Counted from the stretch's first letter, positions 45,936 through 55,878 are shown. The stretch is DNA of 64,000 nucleotides from Vibrio chagasii (GCF_024347355.1 NZ_AP025466.1:1736001-1800000); one strand, 5' to 3'. Numbers and translations: made by a program. Notes: generated from the letters alone by a model not told the origin.

Positions 45936-46589
45936 ATGCGCCCCCTTATTGTTACCACCATTTGCTTAAGTTTTATTAGTGTTCCTTGTATAGCCTCCAA
46001 AGGATCAAATTATCTCTATACGGGATATCAGAATACGAGGGTGAGCGACGATGGCTTTCAAGATTACTTTGACAATGCCTACAATAACTCTGGGAGTAAG
46101 CAGCTTTACGGTGGCTATCTCGGTGGTAACTATGCCTTAAACGATACTTTCTTCGTCGGCTTTGACTCGTCAGCAACCACACGCTCTTCAACGACACTGT
46201 CTGATTTGTCTATTCAGTTGGGCTGGTATCAGCCCATTACTTCACAGGTTGAGCTTTATGCCTCTGGCGGGGTAAATTGGGTTAGACCACAAAGGCGTTC
46301 CTCGTGCCGAAATGACACCATCCTCGGTCCGTGTTATAGAGAGACCATCAAAAACTACGATGAAGGCTTTATCGGTGAGGCTGGGGCGATTGTTTCTATT
46401 AACGAGCGTTGGTCGTTGCAACCATTTTATAGCTATTCGGACACGCATAAGCATGGCTTAAACAACTTCGGTGTGGTGAGTTCGGTTGACGTTCTTTCTT
46501 GGCTCGCGGTCGATGCTGGGTATGAACACACTTATAGCAAAAACCTAAACCAGAACACGCTTCGCCTTGGGGCAAGGTTTACGTTTTAA
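45936..46589 (+). CDS. outer-membrane beta-barrel protein
   Basis: About 217 residues from the ATG at 45936; this start gives a clean signal peptide (RPLIVTTICLSFISVPCIAS), whereas the TTG at 45885 does not. The mature part shows alternating aromatic/hydrophobic strands (LYGGYLGGNYAL, FFVGFDSSAT, LSIQLGWYQP) and ends NTLRLGARFTF, a terminal Phe typical of outer-membrane proteins. Two Cys (SSCRNDTILGPCYRE) likely form a loop disulfide. It looks like an eight-to-ten strand OmpA/OmpW-size barrel. The upstream IS256 insertion may have altered its promoter. Confidence 0.78.
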   Translation: MRPLIVTTICLSFISVPCIASKGSNYLYTGYQNTRVSDDGFQDYFDNAYNNSGSKQLYGGYLGGNYALNDTFFVGFDSSATTRSSTTLSDLSIQLGWYQPITSQVELYASGGVNWVRPQRRSSCRNDTILGPCYRETIKNYDEGFIGEAGAIVSINERWSLQPFYSYSDTHKHGLNNFGVVSSVDVLSWLAVDAGYEHTYSKNLNQNTLRLGARFTF

Positions 46590-46609
46590 TGATGAAAGGC
46601 GAGATACAA

Positions 46610-46639
46610 AAAAGCCCTACATGAAAATGTAGGGCTTTT
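46610..46639. terminator. bidirectional intrinsic terminator
   Basis: AAAAGCCCTACAT and ATGTAGGGCTTTT flank GAAA. It lies between convergent genes (barrel protein and tkt) and has A- and T-tracts on both sides, so it can serve both. Confidence 0.9.
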
Positions 46640-46682
46640 GGTATGCATCAGCCTATTTCAAGGCGAGACAATTGAATCAAGA

Positions 46683-48674
46683 TTAAGCTAGAAGCTCTTT
46701 CGCTGTGTTTACTACGTTTTCAGTAGTGAAACCGAACATCTTGAATAGCTCACCTGCTGGTGCAGATTCGCCGAACGTTGTCATACCGATGATCTTGCCA
46801 CCGAAGCCAACGTACTTGTACCAGAAGTCAGCGATGCCAGCTTCTACTGCGATACGCGCTGTTACGTCAGAAGGAAGCACAGACTCACGGTACTCAGCGT
46901 CTTGCTTGTCGAATGCGTCAGTTGCAGGCATAGATACTACACGTACCTTCTTACCTTCAGCTGTCAGTTCAGCCGCAGCGTTAACCGCTAGCTCAACTTC
47001 AGAACCTGTAGCGATAAGGATTAGCTCTGGCTTACCTTCACAATCTTTCAGGATGTAACCACCCTTCGCGATGTTCGCTACTTGCTCTTCGCTACGCTCT
47101 TGCTGTGCAAGGTTTTGACGAGAGAAGATTAGAGACGTTGGGCCGTCTTTGCGTTCGATAGCCAGTTTCCAAGCGACTGCAGACTCAACTTGGTCACATG
47201 GGCGCCATGTGCTCATGTTTGGCGTCAGACGTAGAGAAGCGATTTGCTCAACTGGTTGGTGAGTTGGGCCATCTTCGCCAAGACCGATAGAGTCGTGCGT
47301 GTAAACTTGGATGTTCTGAACTTTCATCAGAGCAGCCATACGCATTGCGTTACGAGCGTATTCCATGAACATTAGGAACGTTGCGCCGTATGGTACGAAA
47401 CCACCGTGCAAAGCGATACCGTTCATGATCGCCGTCATACCGAATTCACGTACACCGTAGTGGATGTAGTTACCTGCTGGATCTTCAGCAGAAACAGACT
47501 TCGAACCAGACCACATAGTTAGGTTAGAAGGTGCAAGGTCAGCAGAGCCGCCTAGGAATTCAGGTAACATAGCACCGAACGCTTCTAGTGCGTTTTGAGA
47601 CGCTTTACGTGATGCGATGTTTGCTGGGTTAGCTTGAAGGTCAGCAATGATTTGGTTTGCTTTCTCTTCCCACTGTGCAGGAAGCTCACCGTTTACGCGG
47701 CGTTTGAATTCAGCTGCCAGCTCAGGGTGTGCTGCTTCATAAGCTGCAAGTTTCTCGTTCCACGCTGCTTCCTTAGCTGCGCCTGCTTCTTTCGCATCCC
47801 ATTCTGCGTAAACTTCCGACGGAATTTCAAAAGGACCGTGCTCCCAACCAAGTTCTTTACGTGTAGCTGCAATTTCTTCAGCGCCTAGTGGTGCACCGTG
47901 ACAGTCGTGTGAACCAGATTTGTTTGGAGAACCAAAACCGATGATAGTCTTAGTACAAATTAGAGTAGGGCGTGGGTCCGCTTTAGCAGCTTCAATTGCT
48001 GCGTTGATTGCTTCAGCGTTGTGACCATCTACTGCTGGAATTACGTGCCAGCCGTAAGCTTCAAAACGCTTAGGCGTATCATCAGAGAACCAACCTTCCA
48101 CTTCACCATCGATAGAGATGCCGTTGTCATCCCAGAAAGCGATAAGCTTACCAAGACCTAACGTACCCGCTAGAGAACATGCTTCGTGAGAGATACCCTC
48201 CATCAGACAGCCGTCACCCATGAATGCATAAGTGAAGTGGTCAACGATGTCGTGGCCTTCTTTGTTGAATTGTGCCGCTAGAGTTTTCTCAGCAAGCGCC
48301 ATACCAACAGCGTTAGTGATACCTTGGCCTAGTGGACCAGTTGTTGTTTCGATACCCGGTGCGTAACCGTACTCTGGGTGACCTGGAGTCTTAGAGTGCA
48401 GTTGACGGAAGTTCTTAAGATCTTCAATTGATAGCTCGTAGCCTGCTAGGTGCAGCAGAGAATAAATCAGCATAGAGCCGTGGCCGTTTGAAAGAACGAA
48501 ACGGTCGCGGTCAGCCCACTCTGGGTTAGACGGGTTGTGGTTTAGGTGATCACGCCAAAGAACTTCAGCGATGTCAGCCATACCCATAGGTGCGCCTGGG
48601 TGGCCTGAATTTGCTTGTTGTACGCCGTCCATGCTTAGAGCACGAATAGCATTAGCTAAATGTTTACGATCCAT
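46683..48674 (-). CDS. tkt: transketolase
   Basis: 663 residues, the E. coli TktA length. It moves two-carbon units between sugar phosphates in the pentose phosphate pathway and needs thiamine diphosphate. Seen: [18 protein letters not shown] near the start, the cofactor motif [20 protein letters not shown] with the closing WDDN, and the pyrimidine-domain segment with [18 protein letters not shown]. It lies 79 bp downstream of tal on the same strand, so the two form one unit divergent from a SorC-type regulator. The cofactor demand links it loosely to the thiamine salvage genes at 5-10 kb. Confidence 0.96.
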   Translation of the reverse strand: MDRKHLANAIRALSMDGVQQANSGHPGAPMGMADIAEVLWRDHLNHNPSNPEWADRDRFVLSNGHGSMLIYSLLHLAGYELSIEDLKNFRQLHSKTPGHPEYGYAPGIETTTGPLGQGITNAVGMALAEKTLAAQFNKEGHDIVDHFTYAFMGDGCLMEGISHEACSLAGTLGLGKLIAFWDDNGISIDGEVEGWFSDDTPKRFEAYGWHVIPAVDGHNAEAINAAIEAAKADPRPTLICTKTIIGFGSPNKSGSHDCHGAPLGAEEIAATRKELGWEHGPFEIPSEVYAEWDAKEAGAAKEAAWNEKLAAYEAAHPELAAEFKRRVNGELPAQWEEKANQIIADLQANPANIASRKASQNALEAFGAMLPEFLGGSADLAPSNLTMWSGSKSVSAEDPAGNYIHYGVREFGMTAIMNGIALHGGFVPYGATFLMFMEYARNAMRMAALMKVQNIQVYTHDSIGLGEDGPTHQPVEQIASLRLTPNMSTWRPCDQVESAVAWKLAIERKDGPTSLIFSRQNLAQQERSEEQVANIAKGGYILKDCEGKPELILIATGSEVELAVNAAAELTAEGKKVRVVSMPATDAFDKQDAEYRESVLPSDVTARIAVEAGIADFWYKYVGFGGKIIGMTTFGESAPAGELFKMFGFTTENVVNTAKELLA

Positions 48675-48712
48675 AATAACTACCAGTGTTTAAATATTGG
48701 AATTGGAAATTG

Positions 48713-48738
48713 AAAGGGGAACGCAAACGTTCCCCTTT
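48713..48738 (-). terminator. hairpin between tal and tkt
   Basis: A perfect 11-bp stem AAAGGGGAACG / CGTTCCCCTTT with a CAAA loop. On the minus strand only TTT-C-A-ATTT follows, so it is probably a partial terminator or an RNA stability element in the tal-tkt message; the longer T-tract faces the plus strand, where no gene reads in. Confidence 0.6.
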
Positions 48739-48753
48739 TTTAATTCTGTGTGG

Positions 48754-49704
48754 TTACAGCTTAGCTGCGATCATGTCTTCTAGTTTGCCTTGGTCAACTG
48801 CGAAGTTGCGGATACCTTCTGCAACCTTCTCAACTGCCATTGCGTCTAGGTTGTGCTCCCATAGGAACTCAGCGTGAGTCATTGGAGCTGGGCGCTCTTT
48901 AGAGCCTTTAGAGTCAACTAGCTTCTCTACAACTTCACCTTCAGCAGCTTCTAGTTCAGCTAGAAGAGCGGGAGCGATAGTTAGACGGTCACAACCAGCA
49001 AGTTCTAGGATCTCGCCGATGTTACGGAAGCTTGCGCCCATAACTACAGTGTTGTAGCCGTGCTCTTTGTAGTAGTTGTAGATGTCAGTTACTGAGATTA
49101 CGCCTGGATCTTCAGATGCTTCGAAGTCGCGACCTTCTTTCGCTTTGTACCAGTCCATGATACGACCAACGAATGGAGAGATTAGGAATACGCCAGCTTC
49201 AGCACATGCACGAGCTTGTGCAAAAGAGAATAGAAGCGTTAGGTTACAGTTGATGCCTTCTTTCTCTAGGATTTCAGCAGCACGGATACCTTCCCAAGTA
49301 GAAGCAAGTTTGATTAGGATGCGATCGTTAGTGATGCCAGCATCGTTGTACATTTTTACTAGCTGACGAGCTTTAGCTACGCTGCCTTCAGTGTCGTAAG
49401 AAAGACGAGCATCAACTTCTGTAGAGATACGGCCTGGGATTGTTTTCAGGATTTCTTTACCGATGTTTACTGCAAGCATGTCACAAGTGTCTTGAACTTG
49501 TTGAGCTTTATCAGCGCTTTGTGCTTTAGCGTATTCGATTGAAGCATCGATAAGTGGCGCATACTCTTCGATTTGAGCCGCTTTAAGAATCAGAGAAGGG
49601 TTAGTTGTTGCATCTTCTGGCTGGTACTTTTTGATTGCATCGATTTCACCAGTGTCTGCTACTACTGTCGTTAGTTTACGAAGTTGCTCTAATTTGTTGC
49701 TCAT
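48754..49704 (-). CDS. tal: transaldolase
   Basis: 316 residues from the ATG at 49704, chosen because TAGGATGATCAAA precedes it; an ATG 9 bases upstream lacks spacing for a ribosome site. It transfers dihydroxyacetone units in the pentose phosphate pathway. Schiff-base Lys in [17 protein letters not shown], with DATTNPSLI at the N-terminus, [18 protein letters not shown] and [11 protein letters not shown] typical of class-I transaldolase. First gene of tal-tkt; its leader carries two GAACATTTG motifs that may be operators. Confidence 0.96.
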   Translation of the reverse strand: MSNKLEQLRKLTTVVADTGEIDAIKKYQPEDATTNPSLILKAAQIEEYAPLIDASIEYAKAQSADKAQQVQDTCDMLAVNIGKEILKTIPGRISTEVDARLSYDTEGSVAKARQLVKMYNDAGITNDRILIKLASTWEGIRAAEILEKEGINCNLTLLFSFAQARACAEAGVFLISPFVGRIMDWYKAKEGRDFEASEDPGVISVTDIYNYYKEHGYNTVVMGASFRNIGEILELAGCDRLTIAPALLAELEAAEGEVVEKLVDSKGSKERPAPMTHAEFLWEHNLDAMAVEKVAEGIRNFAVDQGKLEDMIAAKL

Positions 49705-49713
49705 TTTGATCAT

Positions 49714-50162
49714 CCTATCTATCGCATTACATCTCGTGAGAAGAGAGATGTGGGCATTTGCAAGCTAACTAATGAAGTTCTCAGTGGAGTTTCCAGTGAG
49801 CCAAACTTACATTAATTTAAATTTTTCTTCGAACGAACATTTGCACAGAACATTTGATCGCTCGATGAGTAAATGATGTAGCCATATTTATCTGATCTAG
49901 CACCAAAGTCAACGACAAATAGTGCGGTATGGTGACTTCAGTCAAATATATTTCGCTCTAGTAATCATGGGCGATACAAGCAAACGTTTAATACGCTGAG
50001 CAAGGTGAATTAATCAACAATAAAACTATGGCTAACACCTTGAGCAAATGTTCCTTGTTGTTACATATGTTCAAGGTGTAAACTTGTGTATCACTTGCTT
50101 AGCCATCGAACATTTGTTCTTCAAGCAGGTAAAATAATTGTTAAATATAGGTTGAGTGGTAT
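49714..50162. other. divergent promoter region of tal-tkt and the SorC-type regulator, 449 bp
   Basis: Holds promoters for both directions and the cluster of GAACATTTG-type motifs described separately. No ORF of coding character was seen. Confidence 0.6.
49835..50119. promoter_or_regulatory. array of GAACATTTG-type putative operators
   Basis: GAACATTTG occurs at 49835-49843 and 49848-49856, 13 bp apart on the tal side. Its complement CAAATGTTC is at 50045-50053, a one-mismatch copy CATATGTTC at 50064-50072, and GAACATTTGTTC, a palindrome with a TT centre, at 50108-50119 on the regulator side. Such repeats in a divergent promoter are likely binding sites for the adjacent SorC-type regulator; this assignment is inference. 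Confidence 0.65.
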
Positions 50163-51155
50163 ATGAGTAAGAATATCCAAGATGTTTCCGAAGAAAACAC
50201 TGATCTCCTGACTGAAGTCGCGGTTGCTTATTATCAGGACGGTGCCACTCAAGAAGAGATCTCGAAAAAGTTCTCTATCTCTCGTGCAAAGGTTGGTCGT
50301 ATGCTCAAGCAAGCCCGTGATGAAGGTATTGTTGAGATAACCGTTAAGTACCACCCAGTCTTCAGCGCCAAAATCGAGCAACGCTTAATTGAACGTTTTG
50401 GTGTTAAGCGTGCACTTGTCGCTCTGGATCAACCGAATGAAGAGCAACAACGACTTCAGGTCGCAGGTTTAGTGTCTAACTACCTAACCAGTACACTAAA
50501 AAACGGCATGGTGGTAACAGTAGGCCAAGGTCGTAACGTGTCTTCTGTTGCTCACCATACTGGTGTAATTACCCCTCGTGATTGTAAGTTCGTGTGTGGC
50601 ATCGGCGGCATTCACCCTAGAGGCGGTATGTTCAATGCTGACCACATCTGTCGACAGCTAGCGAAAAAGTACGGTGGTTCGTCTGAAACTTTGTATGCGC
50701 CTGCTTATGCAGAGAATAAAGCGCAAAAAACCGCCTTTATGGAAAACAGCACAGTAAAGCAAACACTCGATCTCGCTCGAAAGGCAGATGTTGCTTTAGT
50801 GGGTATCGGAGACATGAGCGAAAACAGTTACATGGTTGACCTAGGTTGGTTTACCGCGGGTGAGGTGGTTCAATCTCGTTTATTACAGGGCGTTGTTGGT
50901 GACTTTGCTGGCTATGACTTTTTTGACGTTCACGGTAAAGCGGCAAACACCGTTATGAGTGACCGAGTCATCGGTTTGGGGTTAGAAGAGTTTCGCCCAA
51001 TCGCTGAGGTGATTGCGATAGCTGCCGAGAACAGTAAACCGCTCGCGTTGTTAGGTGCTTTAAGAACTGGTGTGGTTGATGTAATAGCAACCAGCGTAAG
51101 TAATGCACTAACCGTACTGAACTTAGATGAGCAGATGACATTAATTGATAAATAA
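50163..51155 (+). CDS. SorC/DeoR-type sugar-binding transcriptional regulator
   Basis: 330 residues. N-terminal helix-turn-helix at about 28-52 (GATQEEISKKFSISRAKVGR, MLKQARDEGIVEI), then the SorC effector domain with GMVVTVGQGRNVSSVA, FVCGIGGIHPRGG, ALVGIGDMSENS and a C-terminal segment AIAAENSKPLALLGALRTG. The family binds phosphorylated sugars. Divergent from tal-tkt, so it probably regulates that pair and itself through the motifs between them. It closely matches the layout of the second-chromosome tal-tkt locus in vibrios. Confidence 0.92.
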   Translation: MSKNIQDVSEENTDLLTEVAVAYYQDGATQEEISKKFSISRAKVGRMLKQARDEGIVEITVKYHPVFSAKIEQRLIERFGVKRALVALDQPNEEQQRLQVAGLVSNYLTSTLKNGMVVTVGQGRNVSSVAHHTGVITPRDCKFVCGIGGIHPRGGMFNADHICRQLAKKYGGSSETLYAPAYAENKAQKTAFMENSTVKQTLDLARKADVALVGIGDMSENSYMVDLGWFTAGEVVQSRLLQGVVGDFAGYDFFDVHGKAANTVMSDRVIGLGLEEFRPIAEVIAIAAENSKPLALLGALRTGVVDVIATSVSNALTVLNLDEQMTLIDK

Positions 51156-51409
51156 ATTATTTATTGTTGGTCTTCCTTTTTAATGCGCTTTTATTCTGAT
51201 TAAAAATGGGTGGGTTATTCAGCCTTCCCATTTAATTATATTATTTATACTGTCATAAATTAAATTTATATAAGATTAGGTATAATTAATATTTATAGGT
51301 TTAGTTAGAAACTTAATTGGTTTACGTAAATCCCCATTGATAAAGTCGCGTTGCATTTAACGCATCAATTATCTCTTATTGAGAAAGAATTATTAATGGG
51401 ATTATCCTA

Positions 51410-54400
51410 ATGAGGACAAAACTAATTTGTACTGTAATAACAGCGTTATTAGCTGTTATTACAGTACAAGCAAGCACTTTACCTGCACCAATTTGGCATA
51501 CGATAACTTTTGTTGACGGCAGTTCTAAAGAACTGCGGTTAATGGGCTCTCAGCATATGTTTTGGTATCAAGACCAAACAGGTAGCCTCTATATCCAAGA
51601 CTCTGACAGTCAATGGTATTTTGCTAGATATGAAAAGAATGAAGAAGAGCAAGGCAGAATAGTTTCCACTGGAGTTCTAGCTTCGAGTGAGACAGATGTA
51701 CCTTCTGAATCTAATGTTAGGCATATAAAAATAGAGCCAACATATTTCAATGAACTAATTGAATCACCCGCGGCTAACAACAAGAGGTTTAATTATATAA
51801 GGAACCAAAGTTCGCATGAAAGCCGAGCTTTAAATAATAAAATCATAGAGCAGCCATTATTAGTGGTACAAGTTAGCTTTTCAAACGAAAAGGTGGACCA
51901 TGACTTTCAGTCGACGATATTTGGAACCAATCAACAAAGCGTCCAAGATTACTTTCTAAAAAATAGCTACGGTAACTATAAAGTTGTTCCAGCGAAAGAG
52001 AGTGAAGGAACAAAGAATGACGGTGTCATTAATGTCACTCTAGATATTGAACATCCAAACTGCCACTCCAAATCAGAGCGTAATTGCCAAACTAAACTCA
52101 ATAATGTGTTTGAAAAAGCGTATGAAGCCTTAGACGTGGATTTCAATCTTACTCAATACGACTCGAACAATGACGATAGCATCTCACCTCAAGAACTCTC
52201 CGTTATGTTCGTCTTTGCGGGTAATGATAAATCTAGCGGTACACGAAAGACTCCAACGATTTGGCCTCATAAGTACGCTCACAGTACCGTCGAGATTGAT
52301 GGAAAGCGAATCAGCGCTTATTGCTTGTTTGCTGATTATCAAGACGATCATCAGTCAACCATGGGAGTAATAGCGCACGAACTTGGGCATTTAATGTTGG
52401 GTTTGCCGGATCTTTACTCTTATAAGCATGACGGCTCAATTGGACATTGGGGTTTGATGGGAGGCGGAAGCTGGGCAAGAAAGCCTAGCGACGAATACGC
52501 AGGTCAGACTCCAGTAAACATGCTGGCATGGAGTAAAGAGGCGTCAGGTTTTCTTAAGCCAACCGTTCTTTCAGAGAACGGCCAGGTCCAAATTGGCACT
52601 ATTAAGGGGGAAAGCGTGATTCACCTTGACCCATACTTAAAGCAATTTGGGCCTCGAGCTTATATAGAGAACCGACGCAAAACCGATTATGACCAAGCAC
52701 TTCATGGCGAAGGCTTGCTCATTACGGCGGTAAATATAGATAACCAGTTCAATAGTGATGGGCCGATGCAGGTTCAGATATTTCAGGCTGATGGCGATGG
52801 GCTACTCGAGAGTGGGTTTTCATCCGGCGACTCGGGCGATATTTTCCCCGGTAGAGAGACAGTGACGAATCTCTCCGATGACTCTGAACCATCTTTGACT
52901 GACATTACTGCGGGAAGAAGTACCGATGTAACCATCTCAAATATTAGTAGTGATGCTGATAAGGCAACATTTTCGTTAGCTATTCCCGATGCGACCACTA
53001 AGTCGTCTTGGGTCACGTCATTTGGCCGAACTTATCCACGTTATAGTACAAATACAAACGTACTTGGGTTCGCCATTGACGTTGTTGAGGGGCGTGAGGA
53101 TATCGTAGGGCTACACTTCTACGCTAAGGCGACGAGTGTTGCTATGCCGATGTTTTATCGCCTGGTTGAATACCCGTTTCAATCAAGATTTGGTAATGCA
53201 GTGATTAATGAAGCTGCTGGACGTCTATTGCATCGAGGTGTTGCGCAGCAAGGTGGTGGGCAGGTTATTTTTGATGAGCCTGTAAAGCTTGGAATTGGAT
53301 CCAAGTTACTGGTGTTAGAAATTGAAAACGGGACACCTGAATATTCAACACAGTTTTTAGATGCTTACTTGGGTGACGGACAGAGGAAAACGCAATTCTT
53401 AGGCGCAATATCTGAGTATAAAACTCGAGGTCTGAGCCGTGGCTTCGGCCAAAACTTCCCTTTTGCGGTACTTTTTGAACAACAAAGCCAATCCAAGCCT
53501 ATTGTGGTAGATGACTCTGTCGTTACGGAAGAAGACAGTCCGTTTATGCTCAACTTATTGGCCAATGACCTCAACTTGCCTACATCTCACCCGTATTCCA
53601 TTGAGATAGGTCGTAAGCCTGCGAAAGGTGTTATCAGAGGTATTACATATTTCCCCTCGAACAACCAGTTTGGACGAGATAGTTTTACGTATCGTCTTGT
53701 TGATGGTGGTGGATACCAAAGTGATTACGCGACTGTTGAGGTTGAAATTAGGCCGGTTAATGATGTTCCCCAATTTAAGCTCAATAAGATTCAGGTTGGT
53801 GCTGTAGCTGGTGAGAAAGTGGTATTCGAAGTAACGACGATTACTGATGTTGATTCAGCTGAACATCAGGTCACTTGGACTCAGACAGAAGGTGCTAGAT
53901 TAGCATTGAGTGGTACACAATCGAAAACATTGACTATACATGTACCAAAAGGAGCGTTGGAAGGTGAAAAGTATCGATTGAGTGTTAAGGTGGCGGACCC
54001 CGTAGGTGGATATGTCGAACAGTCGGTCACTATTGATGTGCGAAGAAAGAAGGCATTGTTGTTGGAAACGAAATCTCTACAAGTCAAATATGGCGATGAG
54101 GTAAAATTGTTTCCAAATATAAATGGTGAGGTGAAAACGTTAGATATTTTTGAAGCCCCGCGTAATGGGGTAGCTAATATAATCGATGCTCAGATTGTTT
54201 ATAATGCGCCTGCAGAGCGCAGGCTGGCTTTATATGACAATATTAAATATAAGGTTTTATTGTCCGATGGTGATGAGTGGGTTGGTTCTTTTGATATAGA
54301 AGTTTTGCCTAATGTTTCAAACGAGTCAGAGGTGACATTGAATCAAGGTGATTCGTCAGGAGGCAGCTCATCGTTTCTTATTCTTTTTATACTCTGTTTA

Positions 54401-54427
54401 CTCTCTAGGTTACGAATGAAGTGTTGA
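51410..54427 (+). CDS. M6-like secreted metalloprotease with GlyGly-CTERM tail
   Basis: 1005 residues. Signal peptide about 1-21. M6-type catalytic domain with the zinc motif HELGH at 323-327 (MGVIAHELGHLMLGLPDLYS) and WGLMGGGSWARKP. An EF-hand-like stretch DSNNDDSISPQEL lies near 250-262. After a beta-rich middle come Ig/cadherin-like repeats (VVDDSVVTEEDSPFMLNLLA; then VNDVPQFKLNKIQV). The C-terminus is Gly-Gly-Ser-Ser, a hydrophobic stretch (FLILFILCLLS), then Arg-Leu-Arg: a GlyGly-CTERM signal for rhombosortase and type II secretion to the cell surface. No PKD domains are seen, unlike PrtV at 36220. Monocistronic, with a terminator after it. Confidence 0.88.
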   Translation: MRTKLICTVITALLAVITVQASTLPAPIWHTITFVDGSSKELRLMGSQHMFWYQDQTGSLYIQDSDSQWYFARYEKNEEEQGRIVSTGVLASSETDVPSESNVRHIKIEPTYFNELIESPAANNKRFNYIRNQSSHESRALNNKIIEQPLLVVQVSFSNEKVDHDFQSTIFGTNQQSVQDYFLKNSYGNYKVVPAKESEGTKNDGVINVTLDIEHPNCHSKSERNCQTKLNNVFEKAYEALDVDFNLTQYDSNNDDSISPQELSVMFVFAGNDKSSGTRKTPTIWPHKYAHSTVEIDGKRISAYCLFADYQDDHQSTMGVIAHELGHLMLGLPDLYSYKHDGSIGHWGLMGGGSWARKPSDEYAGQTPVNMLAWSKEASGFLKPTVLSENGQVQIGTIKGESVIHLDPYLKQFGPRAYIENRRKTDYDQALHGEGLLITAVNIDNQFNSDGPMQVQIFQADGDGLLESGFSSGDSGDIFPGRETVTNLSDDSEPSLTDITAGRSTDVTISNISSDADKATFSLAIPDATTKSSWVTSFGRTYPRYSTNTNVLGFAIDVVEGREDIVGLHFYAKATSVAMPMFYRLVEYPFQSRFGNAVINEAAGRLLHRGVAQQGGGQVIFDEPVKLGIGSKLLVLEIENGTPEYSTQFLDAYLGDGQRKTQFLGAISEYKTRGLSRGFGQNFPFAVLFEQQSQSKPIVVDDSVVTEEDSPFMLNLLANDLNLPTSHPYSIEIGRKPAKGVIRGITYFPSNNQFGRDSFTYRLVDGGGYQSDYATVEVEIRPVNDVPQFKLNKIQVGAVAGEKVVFEVTTITDVDSAEHQVTWTQTEGARLALSGTQSKTLTIHVPKGALEGEKYRLSVKVADPVGGYVEQSVTIDVRRKKALLLETKSLQVKYGDEVKLFPNINGEVKTLDIFEAPRNGVANIIDAQIVYNAPAERRLALYDNIKYKVLLSDGDEWVGSFDIEVLPNVSNESEVTLNQGDSSGGSSSFLILFILCLLSRLRMKC
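51427..51469 (+). repeat. 17-bp perfect inverted repeat inside signal-peptide codons
   Basis: TTGTACTGTAATAACAG (51427-51443) and CTGTTATTACAGTACAA (51453-51469) are exact complements with a 9-base loop. They lie 18 to 60 bases after the start of the metalloprotease ATG. A stem of this length at the start of a message could restrain translation or be cut by RNase III, and as DNA could extrude a cruciform. Confidence 0.92.
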
Positions 54428-54993
54428 AATAAAACCATAATATAATTATGCATATACGGAAAGGGCTACGATTATTAGCCCTTTTTTGTGTCTTGCAAAA
54501 CCTCATTTCAGAATAAAAACAGCGTATTTTGTCGCATTTTTTGGAATTAAGTAATATTTATAGGTGTTTAGTTTCACTTGATGGCTATCTAGATCACAAA
54601 TTTGAACAATCATGTTTTTGAGTGACTTTTCATCTGAAGTCTTAAAAATGACGAACTTTTACATAAATTTCAGAGCTTTTATTGCACCTTAAAGGTGGTC
54701 GATGTATAGCTTTTGGTTATAATTGTGTTCATTGCCATTAGTGTTGAGCATGTGTTGTGTAAGGGCTCAGGAAAACGAATGACAAGTTAAATATGTTGTT
54801 TGTAAAAGCACATAAGGATTGTGAATCAGTTGTTGGTTCGGGAAATGTATTTGTTTATGTAGATGGATATAAACATTACTTATGACTATATAAATAATGT
54901 TTTTTTGTATCTGAATGACACTATTGTTACTTTTACGCTGATTTTTAATAAGAATAATTAATAAAACAACGCAACATCGGGGTAGTTTTCACC
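54428..54993. other. intergenic region, 566 bp
   Basis: Begins with the terminator of the metalloprotease gene, then about 500 bp of AT-rich sequence before the LysR gene. I see no ORF with coding character and no clear repeat. It presumably holds the LysR promoter and a long leader. Confidence 0.5.
54460..54487 (+). terminator. intrinsic terminator of the metalloprotease gene
   Basis: AAAGGGCTA (54460-54468) pairs with TAGCCCTTT (54476-54484), loop CGATTAT, followed by TTT. Confidence 0.9.
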
Positions 54994-55878
54994 ATGAAAA
55001 ACGTCAACAGATCTATCGACGTAAAATATTTAAGAACATTTTCACACGTTGCTAAGCACAAAAGTTTTACAGCTGCCGCTGAGTCTCTATTTATGACACA
55101 GCCCGCGGTATCTCAACATATTAAAAAGATCGAGAGTACAATAGGGGCAAGTATTTTTGATCGAAAAGAAGGGTTTTTACTGACTAAACATGGAAAAGTA
55201 TTACTGGATTATGCTGACCAAACCATGTCCATGTATGAGAGGTTATTTGAAGATCTAGAGAAAGTGGAGCTAAGAGATCAATTTAACATAGCGATCGACG
55301 AGTCATTTTGTTTCGATTTGGTCAATCGAGTAATTAATGAATTTCGAATGTTAAACAATATCGACTTATCCATAAACAGTTTTACTAAGTCTTCTTCATT
55401 GGAGTTGTCGCGTTATGACTTAATATTTACTATGGATAGAATTTCACAGGGGAACGGAAAGTCCTATCAATTAAAAACGGTAAACTATGTGATCGCGTAT
55501 TCTTGTTCCCTTGACCCTTATGAGTGCTATCCACAGAGAGTTGTTTTTTGCAGTTCATTGTCTAAGTCATATGTTCAAGAGCTATTAAACGACTACAATG
55601 TTGAAACATCTCACGTTACAAGTTGGGTTAAAACAAGCTCATGCCAATTGTTAAAAAATGAACTCGATACTAACGGGACGGTTTTGATCTTTCCTGAGTG
55701 GTCGGTATGTGATGAAAAGTGTAAGACAATCCCGTTACGTCAGAAAGTAAATATGTATGTCTGGTGTAGTGATGAAATTTCACAAGAACTCGAAACTTTA
55801 GGAATAAAAGATAAAATACAGCAACTTTTTCAGATTAGTGATATTTCCGAATCAGGAATAAAGCATAATATTATGTGA
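54994..55878 (+). CDS. LysR family regulator beside the Tad locus
   Basis: 294 residues. A clear N-terminal winged helix (VKYLRTFSHVAKHKSFTAAA; MTQPAVSQHIKKIESTIGAS). The effector domain is present but diverged, with many Cys (YSCSLDPYECYP, VVFCSS, SSCQ, VCDEKC), unusual for the family. AT-rich like the tad genes that follow. It is convergent with tadV, its stop directly abutting the tadV stop, and its terminator lies inside tadV. Control of the Tad genes is inferred from position alone. Confidence 0.87.
   Translation: MKNVNRSIDVKYLRTFSHVAKHKSFTAAAESLFMTQPAVSQHIKKIESTIGASIFDRKEGFLLTKHGKVLLDYADQTMSMYERLFEDLEKVELRDQFNIAIDESFCFDLVNRVINEFRMLNNIDLSINSFTKSSSLELSRYDLIFTMDRISQGNGKSYQLKTVNYVIAYSCSLDPYECYPQRVVFCSSLSKSYVQELLNDYNVETSHVTSWVKTSSCQLLKNELDTNGTVLIFPEWSVCDEKCKTIPLRQKVNMYVWCSDEISQELETLGIKDKIQQLFQISDISESGIKHNIM

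Noticed and set aside
48713..48741. Terminator on the plus strand between tal and tkt
   Set aside because: The better T-tract faces the plus strand, but no plus-strand gene reads into it; I list it only as a hairpin in the tal-tkt message.
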